From Bacteroidota bacterium (GTDB lineage: Bacteria > Bacteroidota > Ignavibacteria > UBA10030 > UBA8401), in the NCBI GenBank assembly GCA_013361065.1, contig JABWAK010000015.1, forward strand, positions 1 through 40,591: a stretch of 40,591 nucleotides of DNA. Direction: 5' to 3'. Shown in pieces: positions 23,489 through 34,042 of the stretch. Under the pieces are notes generated by a model, which worked only from the letters and a program-made list of their open reading frames with translations, did not search any database and had not been told where the DNA came from. The position numbers and the translations under genes were made by a program. Position 1 is the stretch's first letter; each line of letters begins with the position of its first letter.

Positions 23489-25714
23489 TTATGCGTCTGC
23501 CATCCGGCGCCGCAGAATGGCGAGCACGAACCCGCCCAGCACGAAGAAAGTGCCGATCCAGACGAGGCTGATGAACGGCTTCACACTGGCATCCACCACG
23601 AGTGCCTCACGCTTGCCGGCGATCGGGATGCCGGCCTGATGGATCATCTGGATCTGGATCGCCGATTTCCCTTCGCCCATGCCGCCGATGTTCATGGACA
23701 GGAACTCGATCTTCGTCCCGAGCAGTTTCGATTCCACGCCGAAGTATTCCTGTTTCTTCCCGTCGAACACCACATACGGCACCACGGTCTCGGACTGTCC
23801 GTCCGCTTCGATCAGGATCTTCGCGCCGATCCGCGTCCCGCCGGCGGTCGATTGCGGATTGTGTCCGGCCATGTCGAATGCCATGAAGGTCAGACGCATG
23901 CTGCCGACGTTGATCGGCTGCTGCTTGATGAGGGTCGCATGACCATGCTCATCCACCGCGTTCTCCTCGATGCCGGAGGGAGCGATGTACATATCCTCCG
24001 TGAAGTACGATTTGATATCCGGATTGCGCATCAGACCGGAACTCTCCGTTTCGAACATCATCGGCACCAGCACCGAAGTGTCACCGTCCTTCGAGACCGT
24101 CACCGAGAACGCGGTCTTGTTCCCTTCCACGATATCCCGGCCGGTGTAGGTGACCGTATAGCCGAACAGTTCCTGCGGCACGCCGAGTTCCAGCGCTGCT
24201 GCCTTCTTCTCGCTGAGCAGTCCGGAGAGCATCGCCCCGACCAGGAAGATCGCCAGACCCATATGGGAGAATTTTCCGCCCAGCATCCGGATGTCGCCGC
24301 GGATCGTCATCCACGTCTGCTCCAGGTTGACGAACAGTGCGAAGAGCGAACCGAAGATGAAGAGCAGATACATCCCGTCCCAGACGCTGAGAGCGCCGAC
24401 CGCCAGCGTGCCGATGAGCGCACCGAGCAGCGATTTCCAGGAGCGTTCCTTCAGGAACATCCCGTCCTCCTCCTCCCAGCGGACCAGCAGACTGTATCCG
24501 ATGAGCAGCGTCATGATGATCGCGATCGGCACATGCATCTTGTTATAGAACGAAGGATCGACCGTCGTGGTGGAGACGAGCGGCAGACTGGTCCCGAAGA
24601 AGACGATCACGGCGCTCGCCAACAGCACGAACGAACCGAGCGACAGGGCGAACTCGCGGGTGAGCCAGTGCATCGGCTTGGCGATCGCTTTCAGTTCCGT
24701 GCGGCGGGCCAGCATGAAGCCGAAACCGGCGATAATGGAAGCGGACAGGAAGACCAGCAGCAGTCCATAGACCAGCGTACCGGGATCGGTGAACGAGTGA
24801 ACGGATGAATCGCCAAGCACACCGCTGCGTGTGAGGAAGGTGGAATAGATGACCAGCACGAACGAGAGGATGGCGAAGATGAAATTGGTGCGGACGAGAT
24901 TCCCGGTCCGTGCCTGCGCCAGCATCGTATGCAGCAGCGCCATGGAAAGGATCCACGGGATGAGCGACGAGTTCTCCACCGGATCCCAGCCCCAGTATCC
25001 GCCCCAGCCGAGCACACCGTACGCCCAATAGGCACCGAGCATCAAACCGGCACCGAGCGACAGACCGGAGAAGAGCACCCAGGGGAACGCGCTCGTCAGC
25101 CAGGTATGGTACTCCTTGCGCCAGAGCGCCGCCACCGCAAGACTGAACGGGATCGCCGACGCGGCGAAACCGATGAAGAGCACCGGCGGATGGATCACCA
25201 TCCAGAAATTCTGCAGCAGCGGATTCAGTCCCCGTCCGTCATCCGGCAGCTGGCCCGGTGTCAGTTCGCCCGGGAACTGTTCGTAGATGGTCTTGAACGG
25301 TGATTTCGCGATCAGCAGCACCACCAGGAATGTCTGAACCGCCATGTACACCGGCAGCACATGCGCATCGAGCTTCCGTTTCTGCGTGTAGGAGAGCAGG
25401 AAAAGACTCAGCACCGCCGAACAGAATGTCCAGAACAGGAAGCTCCCTTCCTGTCCGGCCCAGAAGGTCGACATCAGCAGACCGAGCGAGAGGTCCCGGG
25501 AACTGTAGCTCCAGACATACGCGGTCGCGAAGTTATGCTGAAGGATGTCGGTCATCAGCACGACCGACGCCAGGAAGATACCGAGAGCGGATGCATACAA
25601 CCCGGTCCTTCCGAGCGCAGACCGTTTCTTGTTACCGTTGGCTGCCTGGATGTAGCTGAGAATGGAGAGCAATCCGGCGAAGAGTGACAGATAGAGAGCG
25701 AATGTGCCGAGCAT
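23489..25714 (-). CDS. ccmF: Cytochrome c-type biogenesis protein CcmF (haem lyase subunit)
   Basis: A polytopic inner-membrane protein of 741 aa, somewhat longer than the roughly 650 aa of E. coli CcmF. It carries the tryptophan-rich WWD haem-handling motif GWGGYWGWDPVENSSLIPW (about 236-254), a conserved His in MVIHPPVLF (about 172-180), WAGQEGSFLFW, FLTRSGVLGDSSVHSF and a C-terminal periplasmic domain before a last helix (FISLVWIGTFFVLGGFVLAIL). The family transfers haem from CcmE to apocytochromes c. An AGAGG ribosome-binding site precedes the ATG at 25714. No other ccm gene is in the window. Its likely clients include the multihaem NrfH and NrfA encoded 12.5 kb to the right. Confidence 0.95.
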   Translation of the reverse strand: MLGTFALYLSLFAGLLSILSYIQAANGNKKRSALGRTGLYASALGIFLASVVLMTDILQHNFATAYVWSYSSRDLSLGLLMSTFWAGQEGSFLFWTFCSAVLSLFLLSYTQKRKLDAHVLPVYMAVQTFLVVLLIAKSPFKTIYEQFPGELTPGQLPDDGRGLNPLLQNFWMVIHPPVLFIGFAASAIPFSLAVAALWRKEYHTWLTSAFPWVLFSGLSLGAGLMLGAYWAYGVLGWGGYWGWDPVENSSLIPWILSMALLHTMLAQARTGNLVRTNFIFAILSFVLVIYSTFLTRSGVLGDSSVHSFTDPGTLVYGLLLVFLSASIIAGFGFMLARRTELKAIAKPMHWLTREFALSLGSFVLLASAVIVFFGTSLPLVSTTTVDPSFYNKMHVPIAIIMTLLIGYSLLVRWEEEDGMFLKERSWKSLLGALIGTLAVGALSVWDGMYLLFIFGSLFALFVNLEQTWMTIRGDIRMLGGKFSHMGLAIFLVGAMLSGLLSEKKAAALELGVPQELFGYTVTYTGRDIVEGNKTAFSVTVSKDGDTSVLVPMMFETESSGLMRNPDIKSYFTEDMYIAPSGIEENAVDEHGHATLIKQQPINVGSMRLTFMAFDMAGHNPQSTAGGTRIGAKILIEADGQSETVVPYVVFDGKKQEYFGVESKLLGTKIEFLSMNIGGMGEGKSAIQIQMIHQAGIPIAGKREALVVDASVKPFISLVWIGTFFVLGGFVLAILRRRMADA

Positions 25715-25737
25715 AGGGATAACCTCTGTTTCCTGTA

Positions 25738-25766
25738 TTGATATGCGGAGAATGTATTGCTATGTT
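25738..25766 (+). promoter_or_regulatory. Possible sigma70-like promoter of the HD-hydrolase gene
   Basis: TTGATA (25738-25743), a 17-bp spacer and TATGTT (25761-25766) lie about 37 bp before the ATG at 25803, in the 88-bp divergent spacer shared with ccmF. Match quality is moderate, and Bacteroidota-type promoters differ from this consensus. Confidence 0.3.
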
Positions 25767-25802
25767 GCCCTATCATCAGTCAAGAATCGTACCGGGAAAA
25801 TC

Positions 25803-26411
25803 ATGACACCGTTGTCCGAGATATATTCCTTCCTCCACACCGCCGAACGGCTGAAAAACGAACTTCGCCACAGTTTTACATCGAAAGGACGGCAGGAAAG
25901 CGTCGCCGAGCATACCTGGCGGATGACGCTGATGGCGATGCTCATCGTCCCGAAACTGGACAAAAAAGTCAATTTTGAGAAATTGCTCAAAATGATTGTC
26001 ATTCATGATATTGTGGAGGTCTTCGCCGGCGATACTCCCGTCCCATTCATGGTTGGGAACGACGCGCTGAAGGAAGAGAAGGCCCGTAAGGAGCTGGAGG
26101 CGATCAAAGAGGTGCGGAACCGGCTGGGTGACGTGCCGGGGAAGGAGATCGAGGAACTGTGGCACGAATTCGAAGCGCGGGAGAGCTACGAAGCGAAGGT
26201 CGCCAATGCGCTGGACAAACTGGAGGTGCAGGTGCAGCACAACGAGGCCGATATCGCCACCTGGATCCCGGTGGAGTACGGACTGATCTACTCCCGCCGT
26301 CCGTACACGGCGTTCGATCCGGTGATGGACGAGCTGCGGAGGATCATCGAGCAGGAAGCGGAGGAGAAACTGACCGCCGCCGGCATCCCGCTCCAGCGAC
26401 CGAAGGAGTGA
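25803..26411 (+). CDS. HD-domain phosphohydrolase (YfbR/5'-deoxynucleotidase-like)
   Basis: A 202-aa HD-superfamily enzyme. The metal-binding set is visible as VAEHTWRM (His37), VIHDIVEVFAGD (His68, Asp69) and ANALDKLEVQ (Asp138). The layout HTAERLKNELRHSF then SVAEHTWRM resembles YfbR and related nucleotidases that dephosphorylate deoxynucleoside 5'-monophosphates; the substrate here is inferred. The ATG at 25803 matches the family start; the frame is open upstream but that part has no family resemblance. It is divergent from ccmF and is not obviously in an operon with the exonuclease 510 bp downstream. Confidence 0.88.
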   Translation: MTPLSEIYSFLHTAERLKNELRHSFTSKGRQESVAEHTWRMTLMAMLIVPKLDKKVNFEKLLKMIVIHDIVEVFAGDTPVPFMVGNDALKEEKARKELEAIKEVRNRLGDVPGKEIEELWHEFEARESYEAKVANALDKLEVQVQHNEADIATWIPVEYGLIYSRRPYTAFDPVMDELRRIIEQEAEEKLTAAGIPLQRPKE

Positions 26412-26920
26412 CCATCCTGCCGATTTCTTTTCGTATATTCTTCAAACACCATTACATTTTGTTATTAAAAGATTGCTCTGAAAAATTTTTCGAAACAGAG
26501 ATCTTTACATAATAGATTCAACTCGATATTTATATAGAGCGGGTGGCCGCGAAATTTAGGCGGATTGAGCGAATGGGAAAGCCCTGCCCGCTGCGCGTTC
26601 AGGCGGGGATGAATGACGGGACTTTTGATGGCGCGCAGCGCCATCAACGGGCATGAGCGAACGGGATTCATCGCGCGCGTTAAATTTCGCAAGGGGTTCT
26701 TTTGCTTCTTTTCTTGCCCCGTCAAGAAAAGAAGGACCAGCACTTAATCTAAACAGTGGTGCTTTATATATTTCCTTTTGCACATTCGAATTATGACATC
26801 GTTTTGACATCCAATTGATACTTTAACCTTCTCTGTATTTTGGGCTCGCTCAATTTGGCCGAAGCAGAAGAGTTAAAGCATCAAAACATACAGAATCTCA
26901 CTTATCAAAAACGGCACCAT
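26412..26920. other. Palindrome-rich intergenic module between HD hydrolase and exonuclease
   Basis: About 510 bp without a supportable gene. A G+C-rich core (about 26540-26740) sits in A+T-rich flanks. It holds three inverted repeats: outer arms GCGAAATTTA (26549-26558) and TAAATTTCGC (26681-26690); TTGATGGCGC-GCA-GCGCCATCAA (26625-26647); and a 12-bp stem CTTCTTTTCTTG/CAAGAAAAGAAG with a CCCCGT loop (26706-26735). TGAGCGAAYGGG also occurs twice as a direct repeat (26566 and 26654). Small leftward open frames here look like repeat-derived spurious ORFs rather than genes. Confidence 0.6.
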
Positions 26921-27685
26921 ATGCTCGACACCCTCACACTGCAGCGTCCGCTCATCTTCTTCGATCTGGAAAGCACCGGCGTCAGCTTCGCCAAGGACCG
27001 TATCATCGAACTCTGCGCCATCAAGATCATGCCGGACAAGTCCCGCGTGATGCTGCTGCAGCGGTTCTATCCGGAGATGCCGATCCCTCCCTCCTCCACC
27101 GAGATCCACGGCATCACGGATGAGATGGTCAAGGGTGAACCGACCTTCCGTGAAAAGGCGCGCGAAGTAGCGGCGTTCTTCGCCGATTGCGACCTGGCAG
27201 GATACAACATCGCGAAGTTCGACATCCCGATGCTGGTGGAAGAACTGCTGCGGGCGGGACTCAAGGAGAATCCGTTCGAGAAAGTGCGGATCATCGACTC
27301 CCTCTCCATCTATTTCAAGAAGGAGCCGCGTAATCTTGCCGCCGCGCTCAAGTTCTACGCGAACGAGGAGATCGTCAACGCACACTCCGCCGAAGCGGAT
27401 GTGGAAGCGACCATCAAAGTGCTGAACGGACAGCTGCAGAAGTATCCGGACATCGGCGGCACGACCGACGCGCTGCATGCGATGTTCGCACAGGAGAGCG
27501 AATTCCTCGATTATGACCGGAAATTCGGACGGGACAAGAGCGGCGAGATCATCTTCACCTTCGGCAAGAACAAAGGTCTCCGCGTGGCGGACAACCTCGG
27601 CATGGTGAAATGGATGCTGGACAAGGACTTCTCCGAGTATACCAAACTCATCGCACGCAGGATCCTCTCCGGCGAACTCATTTAA
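26921..27685 (+). CDS. DEDDh 3'-5' exonuclease (DnaQ/RNase T-like) with C-terminal DUF3820-like region
   Basis: A 254-aa protein from the ATG at 26921. The exonuclease motifs are complete: ExoI LIFFDLESTG (Asp15, Glu17), ExoII LAGYNIAKFDIPML (Asp101) and ExoIII HSAEAD (His155, Asp160), the DEDDh type of DNA polymerase III epsilon and related enzymes. After the nuclease fold the C-terminal 50 residues (FTFGKNKGLRVAD, MVKWMLDKDFSEYTKLIARRIL) resemble the DUF3820 motif, commonly found behind DnaQ-type domains in this lineage. It is more likely a repair or RNA/DNA-trimming exonuclease than the replicative subunit, but this is inference. The frame extends upstream to 26840 without family support. 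Confidence 0.9.
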   Translation: MLDTLTLQRPLIFFDLESTGVSFAKDRIIELCAIKIMPDKSRVMLLQRFYPEMPIPPSSTEIHGITDEMVKGEPTFREKAREVAAFFADCDLAGYNIAKFDIPMLVEELLRAGLKENPFEKVRIIDSLSIYFKKEPRNLAAALKFYANEEIVNAHSAEADVEATIKVLNGQLQKYPDIGGTTDALHAMFAQESEFLDYDRKFGRDKSGEIIFTFGKNKGLRVADNLGMVKWMLDKDFSEYTKLIARRILSGELI

Positions 27686-27690
27686 AAACA

Positions 27691-27720
27691 TTCACCGCAG
27701 AGACCGCAGAGCACGCAAAG
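27691..27720 (-). repeat. 30-nt phased CGCAGAG repeat, three units
   Basis: On the plus strand ACCGCAG, ACCGCAGAG and CACGCAAAG recur at 10-nt steps; on the minus strand this gives CTCTGCG-type units ending GGTGAA. Its length and phase equal those of the TTCTGCG copies near 15-16 kb. It begins 6 bp after the exonuclease stop. Confidence 0.65.
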
Positions 27721-27763
27721 AGTTTGGAGAACGAACAAGCAGGGAGCGGTGTCCGACAGACAC

Positions 27764-27820
27764 AGTCATTCTGAACGAGCCGGGTTTTTCTTGATGGCGA
27801 GTGAAGAATCTGCTTGATGT
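27764..27820. repeat. Remnant of a GTCATTCTGA...GAAGAATCTGC dispersed element
   Basis: The pieces CAGTCATTCTGAACGAG and GTGAAGAATCTGCTTGATG flank a short insert. Strings of this kind are recognised as a widespread intergenic element of Bacteroidota and neighbours. Identification rests on memory of the pattern and has not been searched. Confidence 0.4.
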
Positions 27821-27828
27821 AGCACAGG

Positions 27829-27875
27829 GGTGAGCGTCACCTCTTGCGACTGCTTTTATATAGGTGACGCTCACC
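27829..27875. repeat. Perfect 14-bp inverted repeat with self-palindromic arms
   Basis: GGTGAGCGTCACCT (27829-27842) is the exact reverse complement of AGGTGACGCTCACC (27862-27875), with a 19-nt spacer. Each arm can itself fold (GGTGA-GCG-TCACC). It lies 50 bp upstream of the lipoprotein start and could be a terminator, a cruciform or a mobile-element end. Confidence 0.65.
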
Positions 27876-27924
27876 ACTCAAACAACGTCAACGGCATTAG
27901 CCGCCGAAACACAAGAACAACTCC

Positions 27925-29079
27925 ATGCGCACCCCCTCACTAATCATCCTGATGGTTTCGATGCTGTTCACCGGTTGTCCGGAAGAAGACCCTCCCATCA
28001 TTCCACCGCCGCCTGCCACGCAATGCGAATACCCCGCGGGTAACCGTAACTATTCCTGGCGTCTTGATACGGTCGCATGGTTTCCATCCACATTGGGAGG
28101 AATCCACGCATTCTCAGACTCGGATGCGTATCTCATGGGATATATTGGCGAGGGAAAGGCACCATGGAGAATCTTTGCTGGTAAACATTGGGATGGAACC
28201 CAGTGGTCGACCAATTTAAACGGTACTAATGCAGAGATAGCACATGTTGCAAACGATGTAACTGGTGATGATCATTTCATGGTTTCTGTCGGAAACTGGT
28301 CAATAAATCCACCCAAACCAGCGCTCGGTGAGTTCAACAATCAAACGAAAAAGTGGAAGGGATATCAATTTGAAACAACGGGAGAATTGCGATCTGTCTG
28401 GACTGACGGCAAAGGGTATTTTATTGCGGTAGGCGATAACGGAATGGTCTATATAAAGGATGGGTATTCTTCAAGCTGGGTGTATCAAAAAGCGCCAACA
28501 GAGTTTGGACTGTATGATGTTAATGGTATTTCAAAACATGAAATCTATATTTCAGCGGCTCAAAATCTTATTACAGGGGAGCATTATACACAGGGATGGA
28601 AATTGGAACAAGGTGAATGGCATAAACTTTATGACACCAAGGATATAACAAATACTCCGTTTCAAATAACGAATAATGACTATCCCAATCAAATGGGAGT
28701 TTGGCGATGCAACATTACTGACTCATTGAAGCTAATTGTTCACGGAGACCAGTCATATCTCTTTGAATCAAAAGGGCAAGAATTGAAATTTAAGAAAACA
28801 AATCTTTCCAGCTTAGGTTTGCCCCTAAAAAGTAGTGGGCGAACTGGAACGCGAGTCAATATTTTTACACCGAATGATATCTGGTTCTATGGCACTCGAT
28901 ACAATTTCTATCATTGGAATGGAACTAACTATCAGAAAATGATTATTCCTGGTTTGCCGAATGATGATATGCAATTTGGCTGGCAGCTCAGACCAATTAA
29001 AACCACATCAGGGAAATTATTTTTTGGCAGTGAAATTTCTTCTCAAGTGTATGTTGTAATACAAGGTACACCTCAATGA
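27925..29079 (+). CDS. Putative lipoprotein, A+T-rich, function unknown
   Basis: A 384-aa protein. The signal peptide LIILMVSMLFTGC carries a lipobox with Cys18 as the lipidation site, followed by an acidic and proline-rich linker (PEEDPPIIPPPPA). The rest is a beta-rich repetitive domain with W-rich strands (WDGTQWSTNLNG, VWTDGKGYFIAVGDNGMVYI, NDIWFYGTRYNFYHWNGTNY), suggesting a propeller of photosynthesis-stability or Kelch-like geometry; no catalytic residues were recognised. Base and codon use are clearly more A+T-rich than in all neighbouring genes, and repeat clusters flank it on both sides, which suggests recent acquisition. It is probably anchored in the outer membrane. Confidence 0.8.
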   Translation: MRTPSLIILMVSMLFTGCPEEDPPIIPPPPATQCEYPAGNRNYSWRLDTVAWFPSTLGGIHAFSDSDAYLMGYIGEGKAPWRIFAGKHWDGTQWSTNLNGTNAEIAHVANDVTGDDHFMVSVGNWSINPPKPALGEFNNQTKKWKGYQFETTGELRSVWTDGKGYFIAVGDNGMVYIKDGYSSSWVYQKAPTEFGLYDVNGISKHEIYISAAQNLITGEHYTQGWKLEQGEWHKLYDTKDITNTPFQITNNDYPNQMGVWRCNITDSLKLIVHGDQSYLFESKGQELKFKKTNLSSLGLPLKSSGRTGTRVNIFTPNDIWFYGTRYNFYHWNGTNYQKMIIPGLPNDDMQFGWQLRPIKTTSGKLFFGSEISSQVYVVIQGTPQ

Positions 29080-29311
29080 AATATATCATAGTCGTGCAGC
29101 GACAACTGCACTACTATTGTACCAGCAGACGAAGGCGGCGTGCCGTTAGCGATCAATTCAAGACGGAACATCTGAAGTATAGCGCGAGAATTCCTTACGG
29201 ACAGACCCTGAATCACCGGCAATCGAGCAACGCGGGCCGGCGTTCAGGGTGACGCGGTGTGCGTGGCTGCGGGCGGGATGACAACCCGTCCTACGCCGCG
29301 GTCGAAATATT

Positions 29312-29455
29312 GTGGTCGGGCGGGGGTCCGCCCTTTTTCTTGTGTTTTTTCCGGCGCGTCGACCCTGGACCATTCATCATTCCTCATTTATCATTTATCA
29401 TTCTTTATTGTTTTTTCCTTCCTTCTCAGTGACCTCTGTGTCTCTGTGGTGATAG
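29312..29455 (+). repeat. Repeat unit, partial left copy
   Basis: Begins with GTGGTCGGGCGG, followed by a terminator-like GGGCGG/CCGCCC stem with five Ts, then the CATTCCTCATTTATCATT string and a CTCTGTG phased copy. It aligns with the first half of the units at 29609-29890 and 29948-30228 and lacks their second half. Confidence 0.65.
29421..29455 (+). repeat. Phased CTCTGTG repeat copy
   Basis: TTCTCAGTGACCTCTGTG followed by TCTCTGTGGTGA. The 10-nt spacing of CTCTGTG units equals that of the TTCTGCG family near 15-16 kb. Confidence 0.55.
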
Positions 29456-29467
29456 TTTGAACAATGT

Positions 29468-29485
29468 GTCGGCATAAATGCCGAC
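29468..29485. repeat. TCGGCATAAATGCCGA palindrome, copy 1
   Basis: GTCGGCAT-AA-ATGCCGAC, an 8-bp perfect stem with a 2-nt centre, followed by CTACCGG. Copy 2 lies at 29921-29936 with CTGCCGG after it, so the flank is conserved too. Confidence 0.65.
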
Positions 29486-29608
29486 CTACCGGAAATGTGA
29501 TGGGACTGGTGTCCGTCATTTTTGCGGCTTCGCGGCATGCCCCTTTGGGGCTTTGCGTGAATTCTAACTGGACGGAATGACATCCCGTCCTACACCCAGT
29601 TGAAATAT

Positions 29609-29890
29609 CGTGGTCGGATGGGTGTCCGCCCCTTTTTTTGTGTTTTTCCCTTCGCATCGACCTTGGGCAATTCATCATTCCTCATTTATCATTCTTCGTT
29701 GCTTTTTTCCTTACTTCTCCGTGACCTCTGAGTCTCTGTGGTGGTGCTTTGGGGTTGTCCCATACCGGCTTCAGATGCGGCTGGACCGACTCTGGAGAGT
29801 CGGTCAACGTACGGCCTTCGGGTATTTCGTTCTCCCTTCCTTGATCAACTTATCATTGTCCATTGTTAATTGTCAATTGTTCATTGTTCT
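29609..29890 (+). repeat. Composite repeat unit, full copy 1 (about 280 bp)
   Basis: Matches 29948-30228 at an offset of 338 bp over nearly its whole length; from the CGCATCGACC string to the end the two copies have no indel and few substitutions. It contains a terminator-like stem, the CTCATTTATCATT string, a phased CTCTGTG repeat (29709-29745), the 22-bp palindrome at 29784-29805, and an ATTGTTAATTGTCAATTG tail. Confidence 0.8.
29784..29805. repeat. 22-nt perfect palindrome, copy 1
   Basis: GACCGACTCT, a GG centre and AGAGTCGGTC give a perfect 10-bp stem. The following CAACGTACGGCC is also shared with copy 2 at 30122-30143. Confidence 0.75.
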
Positions 29891-29920
29891 CCCCCGTGGT
29901 GATTGTTTTTTGAATGTGTA

Positions 29921-29936
29921 TCGGCATAAATGCCGA
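29921..29936. repeat. TCGGCATAAATGCCGA palindrome, copy 2
   Basis: TCGGCAT-AA-ATGCCGA, located in the 57-bp gap between the two full composite units. It matches copy 1 at 29468-29485, including the flanking CCGG. Confidence 0.65.
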
Positions 29937-29947
29937 CCTGCCGGTAT

Positions 29948-30228
29948 TGTGGTCGATCGGGGGCCGCCCTTTTTCTTGTGTTTTTTCTGGCGCATCGACC
30001 ATGGACCATTCTTCATTCCTCATTTATCATTCTTCGTTGCTTTTTTCCTTACTTCTCCGTGACCTCTGAGTCTCTGTGGTGGTGCTTTGGGGTTGTCCTA
30101 TAGCGACTTCAGATGCGGCAGGACCGACTCTGGAGAGTCGGTCAACGTACGGCCTTCGGGTATTTCGTTCTCCCTTCCTTGATCAGCTTTTCACTGTCCA
30201 TTGTTAATTGTCAATTGTTCATTGTTCT
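29948..30228 (+). repeat. Composite repeat unit, full copy 2 (about 280 bp)
   Basis: Second full copy of the unit at 29609-29890. Differences are concentrated in the GC-stem near its left end and in the few bases before the palindrome. It ends about 165 bp before the PFOR start codon. Confidence 0.8.
30122..30143. repeat. 22-nt perfect palindrome, copy 2
   Basis: Identical to copy 1 at 29784-29805, offset 338 bp, with the same CAACGTACGGCC flank. Confidence 0.75.
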
Positions 30229-30391
30229 TCCTTTCCTAGAAATAAGACTCCGTTATCCCCTCATTCTTACAACTGATAATAATTTCCCCGTAAATCGTTC
30301 AAATCATTGGTGTTTCCGGTGATATTGTTTGGCAACGTTTTTGCAAAAGTACCCGGTGCCTTTATCAAATAAGAATCCGGAGTCCTTTATT

Positions 30392-33982
<3,591 letters not shown>

Positions 33983-34042
33983 TACCAACGGTCCGCCGCT
34001 GCCGGCACGGTAACGGCGGACCATCAATCTCGGAGAATACTC

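Larger units (their letters stand above)
29080..30391. other. 1.3-kb non-coding repeat mosaic
   Basis: No supportable gene. Reading left to right it holds short modules in varying order: a CCCTGAA/TTCAGGG arm pair near 29206-29251, GGGCGGGATGACAACCCGTC-type stems (29271-29291 and 29570-29590), GGGCGG-GGGT-CCGCCC-T5-type stems (29318-29338, with weaker versions near 29613 and 29950), CTCATTTATCATT strings, phased CTCTGTG repeats, TCGGCATAAATGCCGA palindromes, a GACCGACTCT/AGAGTCGGTC palindrome and ATTGTTAATTGTCAATTG strings. About 280 bp is duplicated. Short open frames across it encode the low-complexity peptides expected from such repeats. The last 150 bp probably hold the PFOR promoter, not assigned. 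Confidence 0.7.

Noticed and set aside
26465-26810. Two leftward small frames of 92 and 84 codons in the spacer before the exonuclease
   Set aside because: They overlap each other in different frames and read through the palindromes; the peptide type recurs as spurious annotation in related genomes.
29609-30228. Possible CRISPR array in the direct repeats
   Set aside because: Only two to three long units, with internal palindromes and conserved rather than variable spacers; no cas gene nearby.
29158-30322. Short open frames in the repeat mosaic, some with hydrophobic stretches
   Set aside because: Their sequence is dictated by the repeated strings, they differ between duplicated copies in length and start, and they have no ribosome-binding sites.
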